Shown here: positions 1 through 10,166 of the stretch, piece by piece
Position numbering within the stretch: position 1 is the stretch's first letter
How the letters are laid out: the number at the start of each line of letters is the position of its first letter
From: Aradus depressus
Taxonomy: Eukaryota; Arthropoda; Insecta; Hemiptera; Aradidae
Reading direction: 5' to 3'
DNA length: 64,000 bases
NCBI GenBank assembly: GCA_963662175.1
Contig: OY759226.1
Coordinates: 26,318,065-26,382,064, forward strand
Position numbers and translations under genes: made by a program
The notes under the pieces: generated by a model
Databases searched by the model: none
Told to the model about the DNA's origin: nothing
The model's input: only the letters and a program-made list of their open reading frames with translations

Positions 1-233
1 ATGATAGTTGTGTGTGTGTGTGTGTAGTTTCCATTGTATCATATCGGCTTGTTAAAGTGTGTATGGGCAAATTTACAGCCCTCACCATAGGATACGGACC
101 GTGGGGCGGCTCAATACGGACCGCAAAATATAATAAAAACGTGCAGAATAGCAAGCTTTTATTTTTATTTTTACCTATATTATAAGGAATCGTTCGAAAA
201 TCAGAGATCGATTTTTTAATCGGATTTTCACAT
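1..233. other. Unannotated AT-rich spacer with (TG)n
   Basis: A short (TG)n tract lies at about 9-25. I see no coding sequence, RNA gene or recognisable transposon end in the rest of this stretch. Confidence 0.5.
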
Positions 234-557
234 GAAGTTAGTTGGAATTTAATAACTTCAGAATAAGAAAAATGTGCAACTTTAACCTTTTTTTTCCGAG
301 AACTACTTGCCATATCAAAACTCTGTTTGCACAGTTCTTCCTTGTTTCTTTAGTACTTTAATAAAACGTAATGAAACTTAAGGGTCAAAGGTAACCCCGC
401 CCTTCGAAGGGTTGTTTGAGCCATTGAAAGAGTCATTTTTGTCTTTTCGAGGACGCCATTCTATAGCTCTTGGCGAGTGCAACAACTTTAGTTCTATGAA
501 CAATTTTGATATCTCTAACCGTTTGGGAGATATTTCACTTGTCTGGGCCACCCTGTA
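234..557 (+). mobile_element. Half copy of foldback element with CAGGGTG-type ends
   Basis: This matches the right arm of the complete foldback at 2746-3366 over nearly its whole length: the motif TAACTTCAG at the inner end, the stretch GCCCTTCGAAGGG near 400, and the terminal GGGCCACCCTGTA at about 545-557. The left arm is absent, so this is a solo arm. It is followed directly by a 356-bp element that also follows the 2746 copy. The short open frames across it are not conserved as proteins. Confidence 0.75.
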
Positions 558-560
558 TTT

Positions 561-916
561 ATACTCGGTGTCCCAGATAAACGGGCCCCAATCCAAATAA
601 TTCAGAAACGATTAGTGCTAGTAAAATTTTACAAAGAGTGAAAGTTGTACGTCTCAACGAGTGGTATGCAGTGGTGTGAGAAAAAAAATGAAAAATTTAA
701 TGTAATAGGGCTTAAATGGCCAACGGAAGGAAAGGGTTTCCTTTTAAGCCCGTTGACAATTAACATAATTTAAAAGTACTCAAAAAGTTGGGAAGAACCC
801 CGCAAAAGAAATCGTTATACCTGTAAAACTACCTGAGATATGTAGGTTCAAAATCTGAAAAGTGTTAAACCCAGTGTTTGACGTGTTAAACCTTTGAAAA
901 GAGTGAGTATTGTAAC
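561..916. mobile_element. 356-bp dispersed element, copy 1
   Basis: It starts at ATACTCGGTGTCCCAG and ends at GTAACT, and is almost identical to 3371-3726, which is exactly the same length. Its outer sequence (GGTGTCCCAGATAAACGGGCC) resembles the terminus of the neighbouring foldback family, so the two may be related. No coding capacity is visible. Confidence 0.7.
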
Positions 917-1040
917 TTCACATTTCAAGGTCCTCAAAATATGTTTTGTCCATTTTCACGATGATGTTTGTGCATATTTGTATTTCTATGTCCTCGACTT
1001 TTTTTTAGTTTGGACAACCAAAACATTTTTTTTTATCCTG

Positions 1041-1365
1041 AGGGTGCCGGTAGCTCATTGGAATGCGTGCTTGGCTTCTGAGCTCAAGAGCGTGGGTTCA
1101 AGACCCGACCGAGGTCCTTAGTTTATTTTATCTGGGAGGTAAAATAAACTTAAGCACGCCGTCCTTCGGATGGGACGTTAAGCGATGGTCCCGAGCCTGT
1201 ACGATGTCAGGTACTCGTTAAAGACCCCTACCCTAGGTGAATAAAAATTTAGGACTCCCACAGTAGAGTCGGGCTTATGTCCACCAGAGTGATGAAAGTG
1301 CGCTCTGGTAGTAGGCGATATGACCTCGTAGTTAAAGCCCGGGCATGAGTCATAAAACCTAACCT
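1041..1365 (+). mobile_element. SINE-A, near full length
   Basis: tRNA-derived SINE. The head has an A-box-like TAGCTCATTGG and a B-box-like GGTTCAAGACC. The central domain is GTCCTTCGGATGGGACG. The body follows with ACTCCCACAGTAGAGTCGG and the conserved end AAAGCCCGGGCATGAGTCAT, and the tail is AAAACCTAACC. Heads and bodies of this kind recur about 22 times in the window. No clear target-site duplication is visible for this copy. Confidence 0.9.
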
Positions 1366-1395
1366 ATTTACAATACAAAAAAAAAAAACTTAATG

Positions 1396-1705
1396 AAAAC
1401 TGACATTATTGCAGAGATATTGTGAAATAATTCAAATGGACTTGAAAAATAAAATAAAACTTGTTTATTTAATATATTGTCTAATTTCACTAACTATATC
1501 TACATGGGAGTACTTTCGGTATTTCTACCATCCTCAGCCAAAAGCATAAGAGATAAGACTCTGAGCAAAAGCATAAGACAGTCTTATCTCTTATACTTTT
1601 GGCTGAGGATGGTAGAAATACCGAAAGTACTCCCATGTAAATATAGTTAGTGAAATTAGACAACATATTAAATAAACAAGTTTTATTTCATTTTTCAAGT
1701 CCATT
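1396..1705. mobile_element. Foldback retroposon with hammerhead-like core, copy 1
   Basis: The element is 310 bp, with near-perfect inverted arms of about 126 bp (1434-1560 and 1580-1705) around a 19-bp spacer. A 13-bp direct repeat AAAAAACTTAATG flanks it (1383-1395 and 1706-1718). Each arm carries the ordered motif CTGAGGA, T, a GGTA/TACC hairpin, GAAA, palindromic AGTACT, then CCCA (plus strand 1600-1635). This resembles the minimal hammerhead motifs known from Penelope-like elements, with one extra U after the CUGANGA core. A second copy, in the opposite orientation, is at 27971-28238. Inference: a non-autonomous retroelement related to Penelope-like termini. Confidence 0.75.
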
Positions 1706-1718
1706 AAAAAACTTAATG

Positions 1719-2745
1719 TTGCAATAAAATTGTTTTGAAAATCATAAACGTAAAAATTATATTATAATTTATTATATATTATATTTAATTCATAAAATTG
1801 TTCACCATTCTAAAACTATTTGATCTATGAATTTGAAAATAATATTTTTATCGAATAAACTCTTTATAAAAATTGTAAACCAAATTTTCATTTTTTGAAA
1901 ACTATTATGCTTATGAATGTTTTCTTTCTATATTGTTTTTAAAATGTTTCAAGGTTCAAAAATTTTATTGAAATGATTTGTTATATTTGATTCTTGACAC
2001 TTTCGCTATCTCGCAACTCAGACGTTGCCACGCTCATTTCGCCACGCATCGGAGTTGCACGCACCCGATTTTTTTATTTATCTTTAAAGTTTAATATCTG
2101 ATTATTGAGAACTAAATGCTCAACTTGCGGTCTTATTCCTTGCCAGGGTGATGATGTACCATAACTATCCTCGTGGTTATATTTTCATATCAGGTTGTCC
2201 CGTCTTTCCATCCTCACGAAAATTCCAGGAACAGATCTTCGAGCCATCCATAGATTTGGTACCTTTTAAAACTCACTACCTCTTCATGATATTGACCACT
2301 AAACACTCATATTGCCTAACTATCCTGGGTCGAGCACAGTCACACACACCACCTTGTTCTCTCAACTCTCTCCGTCTGCCATTGTTTTATTACTGCTCAT
2401 TTGATTTTTACATTTTTTGTTTCTTTTTTTATATTATTTAATTAAAAATCTATTTATTCTCCTCATCCATTTCTATTTTCTTTTAAATTTTTATTTTTTA
2501 ATTAATACAATAACTATTTATACTTCATTTACTTTTATTAATTTCATTATCTTTAGTCCCCTGATAACGATTGATTAGTTCAATCAATGGATATCAAAAA
2601 ATTTATTGATCAATTGAAACATTAATTCTTTTGGAGTCCCCCCCCCAGTCGTCAGGGTAGGTGTCAAGGAAGATGTTAACACACATATCTCAATTTCAGC
2701 CGAATTGTCACTTACATCCCTTTGCTTCTAACCTCCTCATATATA
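1719..2745. other. Unannotated AT-rich stretch
   Basis: Low-complexity A/T-rich sequence with a C tract near 2640. I found no supported gene, tRNA, TIR pair or SINE. The open frame near 2148-2441 has no recognisable motif and poor amino-acid composition. Confidence 0.4.
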
Positions 2746-3366
2746 CAGGGTGATCCAGATAAGCGGGCCACAAGTGAAATATCTCCTAAACGGTTAGAGA
2801 TATCAAAATTGTGCATAGGACTAAAGTTGTAGCACTCGCCGAGAGCTATAGTATGGCGTTCTTGAAAAGACAAAAATAACCTTTTAAAGGCTCAAATGGC
2901 CCTTCGAAGGGCGGGCTTCCCTTTTGACCCTTAAGTTTCATTACATTTTATTAAAGTACTAAAGAAACAAGGAAGAACTGTGCAAACAGATTTTTGATAC
3001 GTCAAGTAGTTCTCGGAAAAAAAACGTTTAAAGTTCACGTTTTTCTTATTCTGAAGTTAGTTGCAATTCAATAACTTCAGAATGAAGAAACCGTGCAACT
3101 TTGAACGTTTTTTTTTTGTCGAGAACTACTTGACGTATCAAAAATCTGTTTGCACAGTTATTCCTTGTTTCTTTAGTACTTTAATAAAACGTAATGAAAC
3201 TTAAGGGTCAAAAGGGAACCCTGCCCTTCGAAGGGTTGTTCGAGCCATTGAAAGGGTTATTTTTGTCTTTTCGAGGACGCCATTCTATAGCTCTCGGCGA
3301 GTGCTACAACTTTAGTCCTATGCACAATTTTGATATCTCTAACCGTTTAGGAGATATTTCATTTGT
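2746..3366. mobile_element. Complete foldback element with CAGGGTG end
   Basis: Two arms of about 300 bp are inverted copies of each other. The left arm begins CAGGGTGATCCAGATAAGC at 2746; the right arm ends near 3366 at AGGAGATATTTC. The centre is itself palindromic (ATTCTGAAGTTA to TAACTTCAGAAT, about 3045-3080). The right end is truncated where the 356-bp element begins. Half copies lie at 234-557 and 36544-36871. No protein is encoded; this is a MITE or foldback-type element of unassigned superfamily. Confidence 0.8.
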
Positions 3367-3370
3367 ATTT

Positions 3371-3726
3371 ATACTCGGTGTCCCAGATAAACGGGCCCCA
3401 ATCCAAATAATTCAGAAACGATTAGTGCTAGTAAAATTTTACAAAGAGTGAAAGTTGTACGTCTCAACGAGTGGTATGCAGTGGTGTGAAAAAAAAATGA
3501 AACATTTAATGTAATAGGGCTTAAATGGACATCGGAAGGAAAGGGTTTCCTTTTAAGCCCGTTGACAATTAACATAATTTAAAAGTACTTAAAAAGTTGG
3601 GAATAACCCCGCAAAAGAAATCGTTATACCTGTAAAACTACCGGAGATATGTTGGTCCAAAATCTGAAAAGTGTTAAACCCAGTGTTTGACGTGTTAAAC
3701 CTTTGAAAAGAGTGAGTATTGTAACT
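3371..3726. mobile_element. 356-bp dispersed element, copy 2
   Basis: Nearly identical to 561-916 and exactly the same length. In both places it follows the right arm of the CAGGGTG foldback, so the pair 234-916 / about 3053-3726 is a duplicated composite of two elements. Confidence 0.7.
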
Positions 3727-4056
3727 GAAGTTAAGAATGGTTCTTAATGTATTTTTTTCTTTACTTTCATATAAAAATACTCAGATTCCAATAATTATAA
3801 TAATAAAAGGGCATAATTTGAGCCATATTTTGAACATTTTCTAAAGTTTTGGACAGTATTTTAGGTAATATGGACTCTTGCAAATGTTGGTAAAGGCATT
3901 ATTATTATTATAAAGTCTGTCTAACCAATAAATAAAGACTTAAGAGCACAAATGTTACAAATCTATACTATGATTTTTTTTTATGACCTTTATTACTTTA
4001 TTTGTTTAGTTCTTGGTCAGTATAAGATAAGAATTGTTCATTGAATATTGCAAAAA
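3727..4056. other. Unannotated AT-rich spacer
   Basis: No gene, repeat end or structured element recognised here. Confidence 0.4.
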
Positions 4057-4338
4057 ATGTTCAGCGCTAGTGAGATAGTAGATATGACCCTTATTATAGG
4101 GGAGTGTCATAGGAAGTTTAATGCTGCTTCTCAGGTTTACGCCGAACGATTTCCAGAATGAAATCATCCATCCCGGAAGGTCTTGAAAAGGATTATTCAA
4201 AATCTGAGAAAAGGTAGATTTACGAGTTCCAAATGTAAAAGGGGAAACATTAAAAGACAAGGCGCTCGGGAATTAATTTTAAATATCGTGCAGCGTGACC
4301 CGCACATCAGCATTAGAAATTTAGCAGAGTTGAGTTAG
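4057..4338 (+). pseudogene. DUF4817-like helix-turn-helix domain remnant
   Basis: The plus frame from the ATG at 4057 reads MFSASEIVDMTLIIGECHRK, then AASQVYAERFPE, a stop (TGA 4159-4161), and NHPSRKVLKRIIQNLRKGRF. Later it reads ARELILNIVQRDPHISIRNL before TAG at 4336-4338. The order (SxxExVDM..IxGExxxNxxxAxxxYxERFP, then HPxxxxxxRxxxxLRxxGxF, then a second helix with DPxxSxRxLA) is that of DUF4817, an N-terminal DNA-binding domain common in arthropod transposon-derived proteins. The in-frame stop replaces the residue after ERFPE, and no downstream catalytic domain follows, so it is a decayed fragment. Confidence 0.7.
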
Positions 4339-4838
4339 AGAGGTGAAATAAATAAAAATTCAAGTTACAGAGGTAACAAACATATTTATATTTATTATAC
4401 ATCAACATTATTTCAAAACATCCTTAAAGTAAAAAATACGTAGTATATGTAGGTATTAAAAAGTCAGTAATTTTGTTTTGCTTTAGATAATTGGTAATCC
4501 TATTTATTGTATACTCCTAAATTGTTTTCTAAGAAACAGTGGTGTACATTGTCGGCAAATTCTTAAAGTCGGTAACTTATTTTTCTTCGAGCTATAGAGG
4601 TAATAAGTTTCAAATAATCGAGTTGTAAAGGTTGTAAAATAAAACATTGCTATGTTCGAGATACAGAGGTCCAATTTATTTTTCGAGTTATAGAGGGTAA
4701 ATATGTACCAAAATGGCTTGTAGGGACTCACTGATTATTTCGACTAGTAGAGGGTTGAGATTTCGAGTAATGCAGGTTTTGGGGCTTGAACGGAAAGGAT
4801 TTCGACTTATCAAGGTTCAACTTAAAGAGGTTCTACTG
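4339..4838. mobile_element. pogo/Tigger-like terminus with iterated GAGGTT motifs
   Basis: The right end reads, on the minus strand, CAGTAGAACCTCTTTAAGTT (4819-4838) and is flanked by TA (4839-4840). This is the form of pogo/Tigger terminal repeats. Internally, motifs like CGAGTTATAGAGG, CGACTAGTAGAGG, CGAGTAATGCAGG and CGACTTATCAAGG recur about every 30 bp. I could not find the matching left end, so the left boundary is only the end of the preceding remnant. Confidence 0.5.
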
Positions 4839-4954
4839 TATTTGATATTTCGTCAGCATCTAAAAAAAAGGTTACTCAAATCTGATTTAAAACAAGTACA
4901 ACAGTTGTTACCCTCAGGATCAGGAGTCGCGAAGGGAACATTGTCCAGAGCAAA

Positions 4955-5708
4955 AAATAAATGGTGAATCACTGCTACTGTACTTCCCCAGCACGAATTA
5001 ATCAATTAATTTTTCTCCATGAATTTTTCTTACAATAATTTCCTCTGTAGTATGCACCGCTGGGGAGGGAAAATGAACTAATTTGTAACGTTGAGTATCC
5101 TCAGCGCCATGAGAACTACTCCCAATATATTGTCCATTTAATTAATTATTTTCATCCTTAATAATATAATAATTATATAATATTAATATAATAATTATTT
5201 AATAACCTTTAGAATGTTCACTGCTAATGAGTGTTGTAAATTTGAAGCATTTCTCGTTGAAGAGCCACTTCTGGCTGGAAGCCAAATTCTCCAAAATCCA
5301 TCTAGATTTGTAGTGAATTAATTTCAGTTTTGTTAATTCACCCCTAAAGGGTTACCCTCCCGGCTATGTAAGTTATATAATCGGACTTTCCGAATTCTAC
5401 AAACCCTCTAATACACAAAAAAAAAATCAAACTTTGTCGATGAGTCACTGGCAATATATTGATACTTCTTCAGCGCGGTTTAATCAATTAAACTTTTACA
5501 CTCCTTCCAAAATCAATTGGTTTAAAAATCAATAGTTGACTTAAATAGTGGCATCTGAGTCCTCATACTAAATGTTGTATCGATACATTGAGGTATATCA
5601 GCAGTTATTGAAGTTTTTCTTGAGTCGAGCCTGAAAATCGAGAGGTGTCGTCTCTCATTTCGTGTCGATATATTCATTTTATTGGGAGTTATCGTATTCT
5701 CAGATAGG
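4955..5708. repeat. Dispersed repeat rep-B, degenerate segments
   Basis: Segments typical of rep-B appear: GTACTTCCCCAGCACGAATT (about 4979), TTAATCAATTAA, CAATAGTTGACTTA (5531), the TCCTCATACTAAAT / GTATCGATACATT block near 5560, and TTATTGGGAGTTATCGTATT near 5678. The same blocks occur in the same order in over a dozen other places. The segment between 5050 and 5430 contains nothing I recognise. Confidence 0.55.
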
Positions 5709-6069
5709 TAGCTGGTGACGTAAACCGGCTACCCAATGTTCAGCCGATTTGTAGCCTCCTGGCGGAGAAAGAAGCAAGCATTATGACCCTGCGCCGGGAA
5801 GGCCTGCAGTCGCCTGCCAACGAACTACAACAAGCGAACGCCTTACATTTATCCCGAGCTCTCTCGGCGCGCAAAGAAAATTAAGGTCGGCTGAGAGTGA
5901 CCGCTGACCGTCGCAGATGGTCGCTCCTAGCCTACCACAGCAACAGATATTTTATTTTATTATATAAGTTTTTCTTTATTTGTTAATAAAATTGTTAGGC
6001 CCTTTGTTCCCCGACTGTTCGGCGAAGGTGTCCTGGCCGCCACCAAAAAAAAAAAAATAAAAAAAAATA
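5709..6069 (+). mobile_element. Retroposed insertion with A-tail and long target duplication
   Basis: A relatively GC-rich 360-bp block interrupts rep-B. It ends in an A-rich tail (about 6043-6069). About 33 bp of rep-B precede it (about 5676-5708) and recur right after it (about 6073-6112), both reading CATTTTATYGGGAGTTATCG and on to CAGATAG with three differences. The pattern fits a 5'-truncated retroposon with an unusually long target-site duplication. One frame at its 5' side reads SLLAEKEASIMTLRREGLQS before a stop at about 5881. I do not recognise the source element. Confidence 0.6.
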
Positions 6070-6300
6070 TACATTTTATCGGGAGTTATCGTGTTCACAG
6101 ATAGACATTTTTCATGAAAAATATGATAACTCCCGATATGAAAATGTATATGTTTATCCAGAAAGTCCTCAAAGGACGACTCCTATTGATTTTCAGTCAA
6201 ATCGGTCAAAGGTCAGGAAACGATTAGGGGGGAGGCTTAACACAAAAGCTTTAATAACTGCCGTTGTAAACAATGTCTTTACACGAAATTGACCTTTCAA
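6070..6300. repeat. Dispersed repeat rep-B, continuation
   Basis: This carries the canonical order of rep-B blocks: GGGAGTTATCGTGTTCACAG, AGTCCTCAAAGGACGAC, GATTTTCAGTCAAATCGG, TTAGGGGGGAGGCTTAACAC, AATAACTGCCG and the ACACGAAATT block. It continues the copy interrupted at 5709. Confidence 0.6.
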
Positions 6301-6615
6301 GTTTCAGCGTTCGGTCCTTTTAGTGAAACAGTCCAGGTTCTCATGATATAGAGAAAAATATATCTAGTTGAGATATTATATCGTTTATATAGAGAAATGT
6401 TTTTTTTTATGAACTAGATATATTTTTTTTTATGTTCCCCCTTAATTTTTTACTTAGTTTTATCAGATAAAAAATGAAAAACATATTTATAACAAAAAAA
6501 TTGTAGGAGGTCCGGGCATGAGGAGCCTCAATTGAAGGATCTTATAAAGAGCTCAATACTGGATGACTACATCCAATTTTCACTAAGCCCCAGAGAGCTT
6601 GTTTGAAGAAGATTA
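6301..6615. other. Unannotated spacer
   Basis: AT-rich, with the words ATATATCTAGTTGAGATATT and AACTAGATATATT forming a weak inverted pair near 6357-6425. Nothing else recognised. Confidence 0.35.
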
Positions 6616-6627
6616 TAGGTTAGGTTA

Positions 6628-6960
6628 TTAGGTTTTATGTCTCATGCCCGGGCTTTAACTACGAGGTCATATCGCCTACTACCAGAGCACTCTTTTGTCA
6701 CTCTGGTGGACATAAGCCCGACTGTGGGAGTCCTAAATTTTGCATACCATAAATTATTATTCACCTAGGGCAGGGGTCTTTAACGAGTATCTGACATCGT
6801 ACAGGCTCGGGACCATCGCTTAACGTCCCATCCGAAGGATGGCGTGTTTAAGTTTATTTTACCTCCCAGATAAAATAAACTAAGGGCCTCGGTCGGGTTT
6901 CGAACCCACGACCTTGAGCTCAGAAGGCAAGCATGTATACCACTGAGCTACCGGCGCCCT
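6628..6960 (-). mobile_element. SINE-A, full length, minus
   Basis: On the minus strand it begins GGCGCCGGTAGCTCAGTGG at the 6960 side. It has GGTTCGAAACC as B box, the GTCCTTCGGATGGGACG central domain and the end AAAGCCCGGGCATGAGACAT, followed by the (CCTAA)-like tail at about 6616-6640. All modules of the family are present. Confidence 0.9.
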
Positions 6961-7175
6961 CAAGTCTACTGTTGAGTATTAACGCAAACGGTCGACTGGT
7001 TTTGGAGGGGGAGCTTGTTTCAATCGGTGATCCACTGACGACTTTTTAGTCAGGAAAAACATAAAATTTCAGTGAAAACTCAATATGAAATTTCTGATTG
7101 ATTAAATAACTTGGTCTATACTTTGTGTAGCAGAGAAAGTACAAATTTCATAGAGTCGACTGATGCGCTCCTAGT
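6961..7175. repeat. Dispersed repeat rep-B segment
   Basis: It contains TCTACTGTTGAGTATTAACG, GGTCGACTGGTTTTGGAG, TCGGTGATCCACTGACGAC and CTATACTTTGTGTAGCAGAG, the last corresponding to the palindromic junction of the family. It lies head-on to the SINE at 6628-6960. Confidence 0.5.
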
Positions 7176-8380
7176 GGTAGCCTCATCTAATTCCACGATA
7201 GGACGATTCATTCTCCCTCTCTTTCTCTCCAAACTCAACTTTTCCCTCCATTTTTTTCCCTCACAGTTTGCCGAGTTTTAAAGCGCGGTTAAACTGACCA
7301 ATTCAGGAGGTTTTTTTTCCCCCTCCTCCTCCCCATCCCCCCATTCCCAGGAAATGTATGATTAGATTAAAAAGTTAATGGTCTCTGGTTTGATGGATGA
7401 GTGGGTAGAGTTTAAAAAAGGTTCAGTTATTTGCTTCATAATCGACTTCTCCCTTTATTTAGCCTTTATATTCTACTTACATGAGTCAATATTTCTTCAC
7501 TTTTGGATTTTTTCTTTCCCATTGGGAAAGTTATGTAATCAAGTGTGATAAAAGCTTGTTTGCTACCACATTTCCTGTAGAAATTTGATCTCTTTTGTTT
7601 ATTTAAATTTTGATTTCTACAGTAGTTTGCCGAAAATTGCCCTAAAAAAATATTATCAATAATTTAAGACGTGCAATTTTTAAGAAAGTACACGTATACA
7701 ACGAAAAAAATTCAATTAAACAAACTTTACACTTGGATTCACAAAGAGATACCAATTTTTAATAATTTTAAGTAATATTAATTTCTAATCCAAAGGTTTT
7801 TCAAATGATACTACTGGGACAACAGGGAAGATGAATAGAATAGAATTTGAAGAGGACAAATAATTGGGTTATTATCTATATTTACATATTTAAATTTAAA
7901 AAAAACTTATTTGAACAAACAAAACAAAAATTTACAATGGCACAAAAACATTAAATTAATACTTAAAAAACTATTTTTTTTTTTATTTGGGCATATTGAA
8001 AAATATATATTATTAATTGTACCTTCTCGACGCCTCTACCACACAAACCAGACCCCGTCAACTCTTCACACTTTAATTCCACCCCAGTCAACTTTCATCT
8101 AATTGTTCAACTTCATTTTATTTAAAACATATCAAACCACATGCACCGTTTAAGAGCTAGCTCACGACTCCATTACATTTAACACTATTTCACAGCTGTT
8201 TTTTATATGTTTTCTTGTTTTGTTTCTCAAACACCTTGATATATATCTAATATATATATGATATTAGATTATAATAAAAAAAATTACTTTTTATTCATAA
8301 AAAAATGTTCCGTAGTGTACATCACACAAGATAAAATTCAAAATTTATACCTTTTAGTATATTGTGCATAAATCTGAAAT
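7176..8380. other. Unannotated AT-rich stretch
   Basis: 1.2 kb without a supported feature. A pyrimidine-rich run lies at 7210-7345, and short A/T microsatellites lie near 7980 and 8240. The open frame near 7911-8102 is lysine/asparagine low-complexity and not convincing. Confidence 0.4.
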
Positions 8381-8560
8381 CAAGTTTTCAACGGAATTTC
8401 ACATTTCAAAGTCCTCTGAATTTTGACCTGTCTGTGTGTATGTGATAGAATCGTTGTGAGCGATCTAACTCAAAAAACTATTCTAACTTGAAATTTGCAA
8501 ACTAGTTTTTGTTGAAAACTCGATCACGGATTTGTTCACGATTAAAATTTCATATATTGA
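8381..8560. repeat. Dispersed repeat rep-D segment
   Basis: It shares blocks with 12500-12745, 27480-27640 and 32330-32860: TCAACGGAATTTCACATTTC, the run of CTGTCTGTGTGTATG, and GTTGAAAACTCGA. The complete right end, with its terminal hairpin, is at 32829-32859. Confidence 0.45.
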
Positions 8561-8644
8561 AAGTCGGAAAAAATATATATGATGTGGCCATTACAGGCAG
8601 TGAGAGAGAAAGGCTCTGAAATTCATTTCATACTGGCGTTACTG

Positions 8645-9247
8645 CAGTGCCGGATTAGCCACGTAGCAAGAGTAGCAAATGCTACGGGCCTCGCGAATTG
8701 GGGGGCCCCGCGCTCCAACGCCTGTCTGACCGTAAAAAAGTATCAATTTAGATAGGAGCGTAAAAATATTTTGCATGTCTTAAGTGCGAAGCGCTTAGGC
8801 TATGCTTTACTCTCACCTGAAAATCTAAAACTCGATTTCGACTCGATTGGAACTGCAATTTTATAAACTTTTATTAAATAATTCTTTAGAATCGTGTTTC
8901 CTAAACGTAGAAATTGCCTTGCGCATTTATATGTCTCTCATGATCACTAACTGCAGTGGCGAACGTTCTTTTTCAACATTAAAACGTTTTCAACATTAAA
9001 AATGAGTTAAGGAACACGATGGGCCAAGAACGTCTTAATCATCTCACTTTGATGAATATAGAGCATGATTTGCTTAAAGAAGTCGATATTGAAAGTGTTA
9101 TCTCTAAATTTGTCCATATTAAATCCAGAAAAGTTTATTTGTAACAGTTTTTTTATATTTAATACCCTAAACTTGAGAACCTAAAGCAAACCAAGGGCCT
9201 CTTGACAGAATTTGCTACAGGCCCCTCACTGGCTTAATCCGGTACTG
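8645..9247 (+). mobile_element. hAT element with C-terminal transposase remnant
   Basis: 603 bp, with terminal repeats CAGTGCCGGATTAGCCA / (minus) CAGTACCGGATTAAGCCA and a perfect 8-bp target duplication CGTTACTG (8637-8644 and 9248-9255), all as expected for hAT. In the plus frame near 8998-9144 it reads NELRNTMGQERLNHLTLMNI, then EHDLLKEVDIESVISKFVHI and KSRKVYL with a stop. This is the tail of the hAT dimerisation domain found in ZMYM1-like transposases. The upstream part is missing or frameshifted, so the element is non-autonomous. Confidence 0.85.
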
Positions 9248-9352
9248 CGTTACTGGGCATATGAAAGGTTGCGTTAGCACTTTTCTTCCTTTCATTGTAC
9301 GAGGTGTGTTCAAAAAATAACAGGAATTTTCAGTTTTTGAAAATAATTTTAT

Positions 9353-9775
9353 TTATTCGTCTACATCAATGTTATCCCCTTCAAAATAGTCCCCATTAGA
9401 TATTATACACTTATACCAGCGCTTCATCCAATCCCCGAAACACTTCTGGAACTCGATCTTTGGGATAGCATTTAGCTCTTTAATCTCACCTATGATTGTG
9501 AAAAGACGGCCCTTTAAGGTTCTCTTTATTCTTGGGAATAGAAAAAAGTCATACGGAGCCATGTCTGACGAATATGAAGGCTGGGGCATCATTACAGTGT
9601 TGTTTTTGGCCAAAAATTCACAAACAAGCAATGAAATGTGAGCAGGTGCATTATCGTGGTGCAAAAGCCATGAATTGTTTCGCCACAAATCCGTGCGTTT
9701 TTTTTTTCGGATTGCTTCACGCAAACGGCGTTGCGCTTGTAGGTACTCCTTATTGATCTTGTGGCAAGAACTCAT
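9353..9775 (-). pseudogene. mariner transposase, catalytic C-terminal half
   Basis: The intact frame contains NKEYLQAQRRLREAIRKK, WLLHHDNAPAH, SYSSDMAPYDFFLFP, and a C-terminal end NGDYFEG. From the Asp of HDN to the Asp of APYD there are 34 intervening residues, the D34D spacing of mariner. The first catalytic Asp lies upstream in another frame (SNVKVMLTVFQDFND, about 9790-9840). Further upstream are MSKTRVYEWYKNW (about 9850-9890) and, beyond the SINE insertion, MEQRICIKF (about 10240). At least two frameshifts, a stop and the loss of the segment between the helix-turn-helix and catalytic core make it inactive. Confidence 0.9.
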
Positions 9776-9924
9776 GGTGCATCATGTCGTTAAAATCTTG
9801 AAACACAGTGAGCATGACCTTCACATTCGACCGCACTTGTCCAGTTTTTATACCACTCGTAAACCCTAGTTTTACTCATAGCACTCATCAAAAGCAATAT
9901 TTAACATTTCTAAAATTTTGCTTC

Positions 9925-9926
<2 letters not shown>

Positions 9927-9955
<29 letters not shown>

Positions 9956-10166
9956 GTTTTTGTTTGTTTGTTTGTTTGTTTTGTTTTGGCCTTATGTTCG
10001 TTGCATATTAGCCATGTCATTGTGTTATATCTAATTATTTACGACATCCATGGCCCCGGGAGGGAGTTCTATCTACCAAATAAACCTCACTCCCGGACGG
10101 GATTCGAACCCGCAAACCATGCGACCAAAGCTCTACGCTCTAGCCCGCACGGCCACCATGGCCCCC
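9927..10166 (-). mobile_element. SINE-B, a second tRNA-derived SINE, inserted in mariner
   Basis: On the minus strand the head is GCCATGGTGGCCGTGCGGGC with B box GGGTTCGAATCCCG. The body runs through AGAACTCCCTCCCGGGGCC to a (CAAA)n/poly(A) tail, which appears on the plus strand as the T run at 9927-9953. It interrupts the mariner transposase reading frame between MEQRICIKF and the DECMSKTR region. A clean target duplication is not evident; TGCTTCAC / TGCACTG near the ends are only suggestive. Confidence 0.85.
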
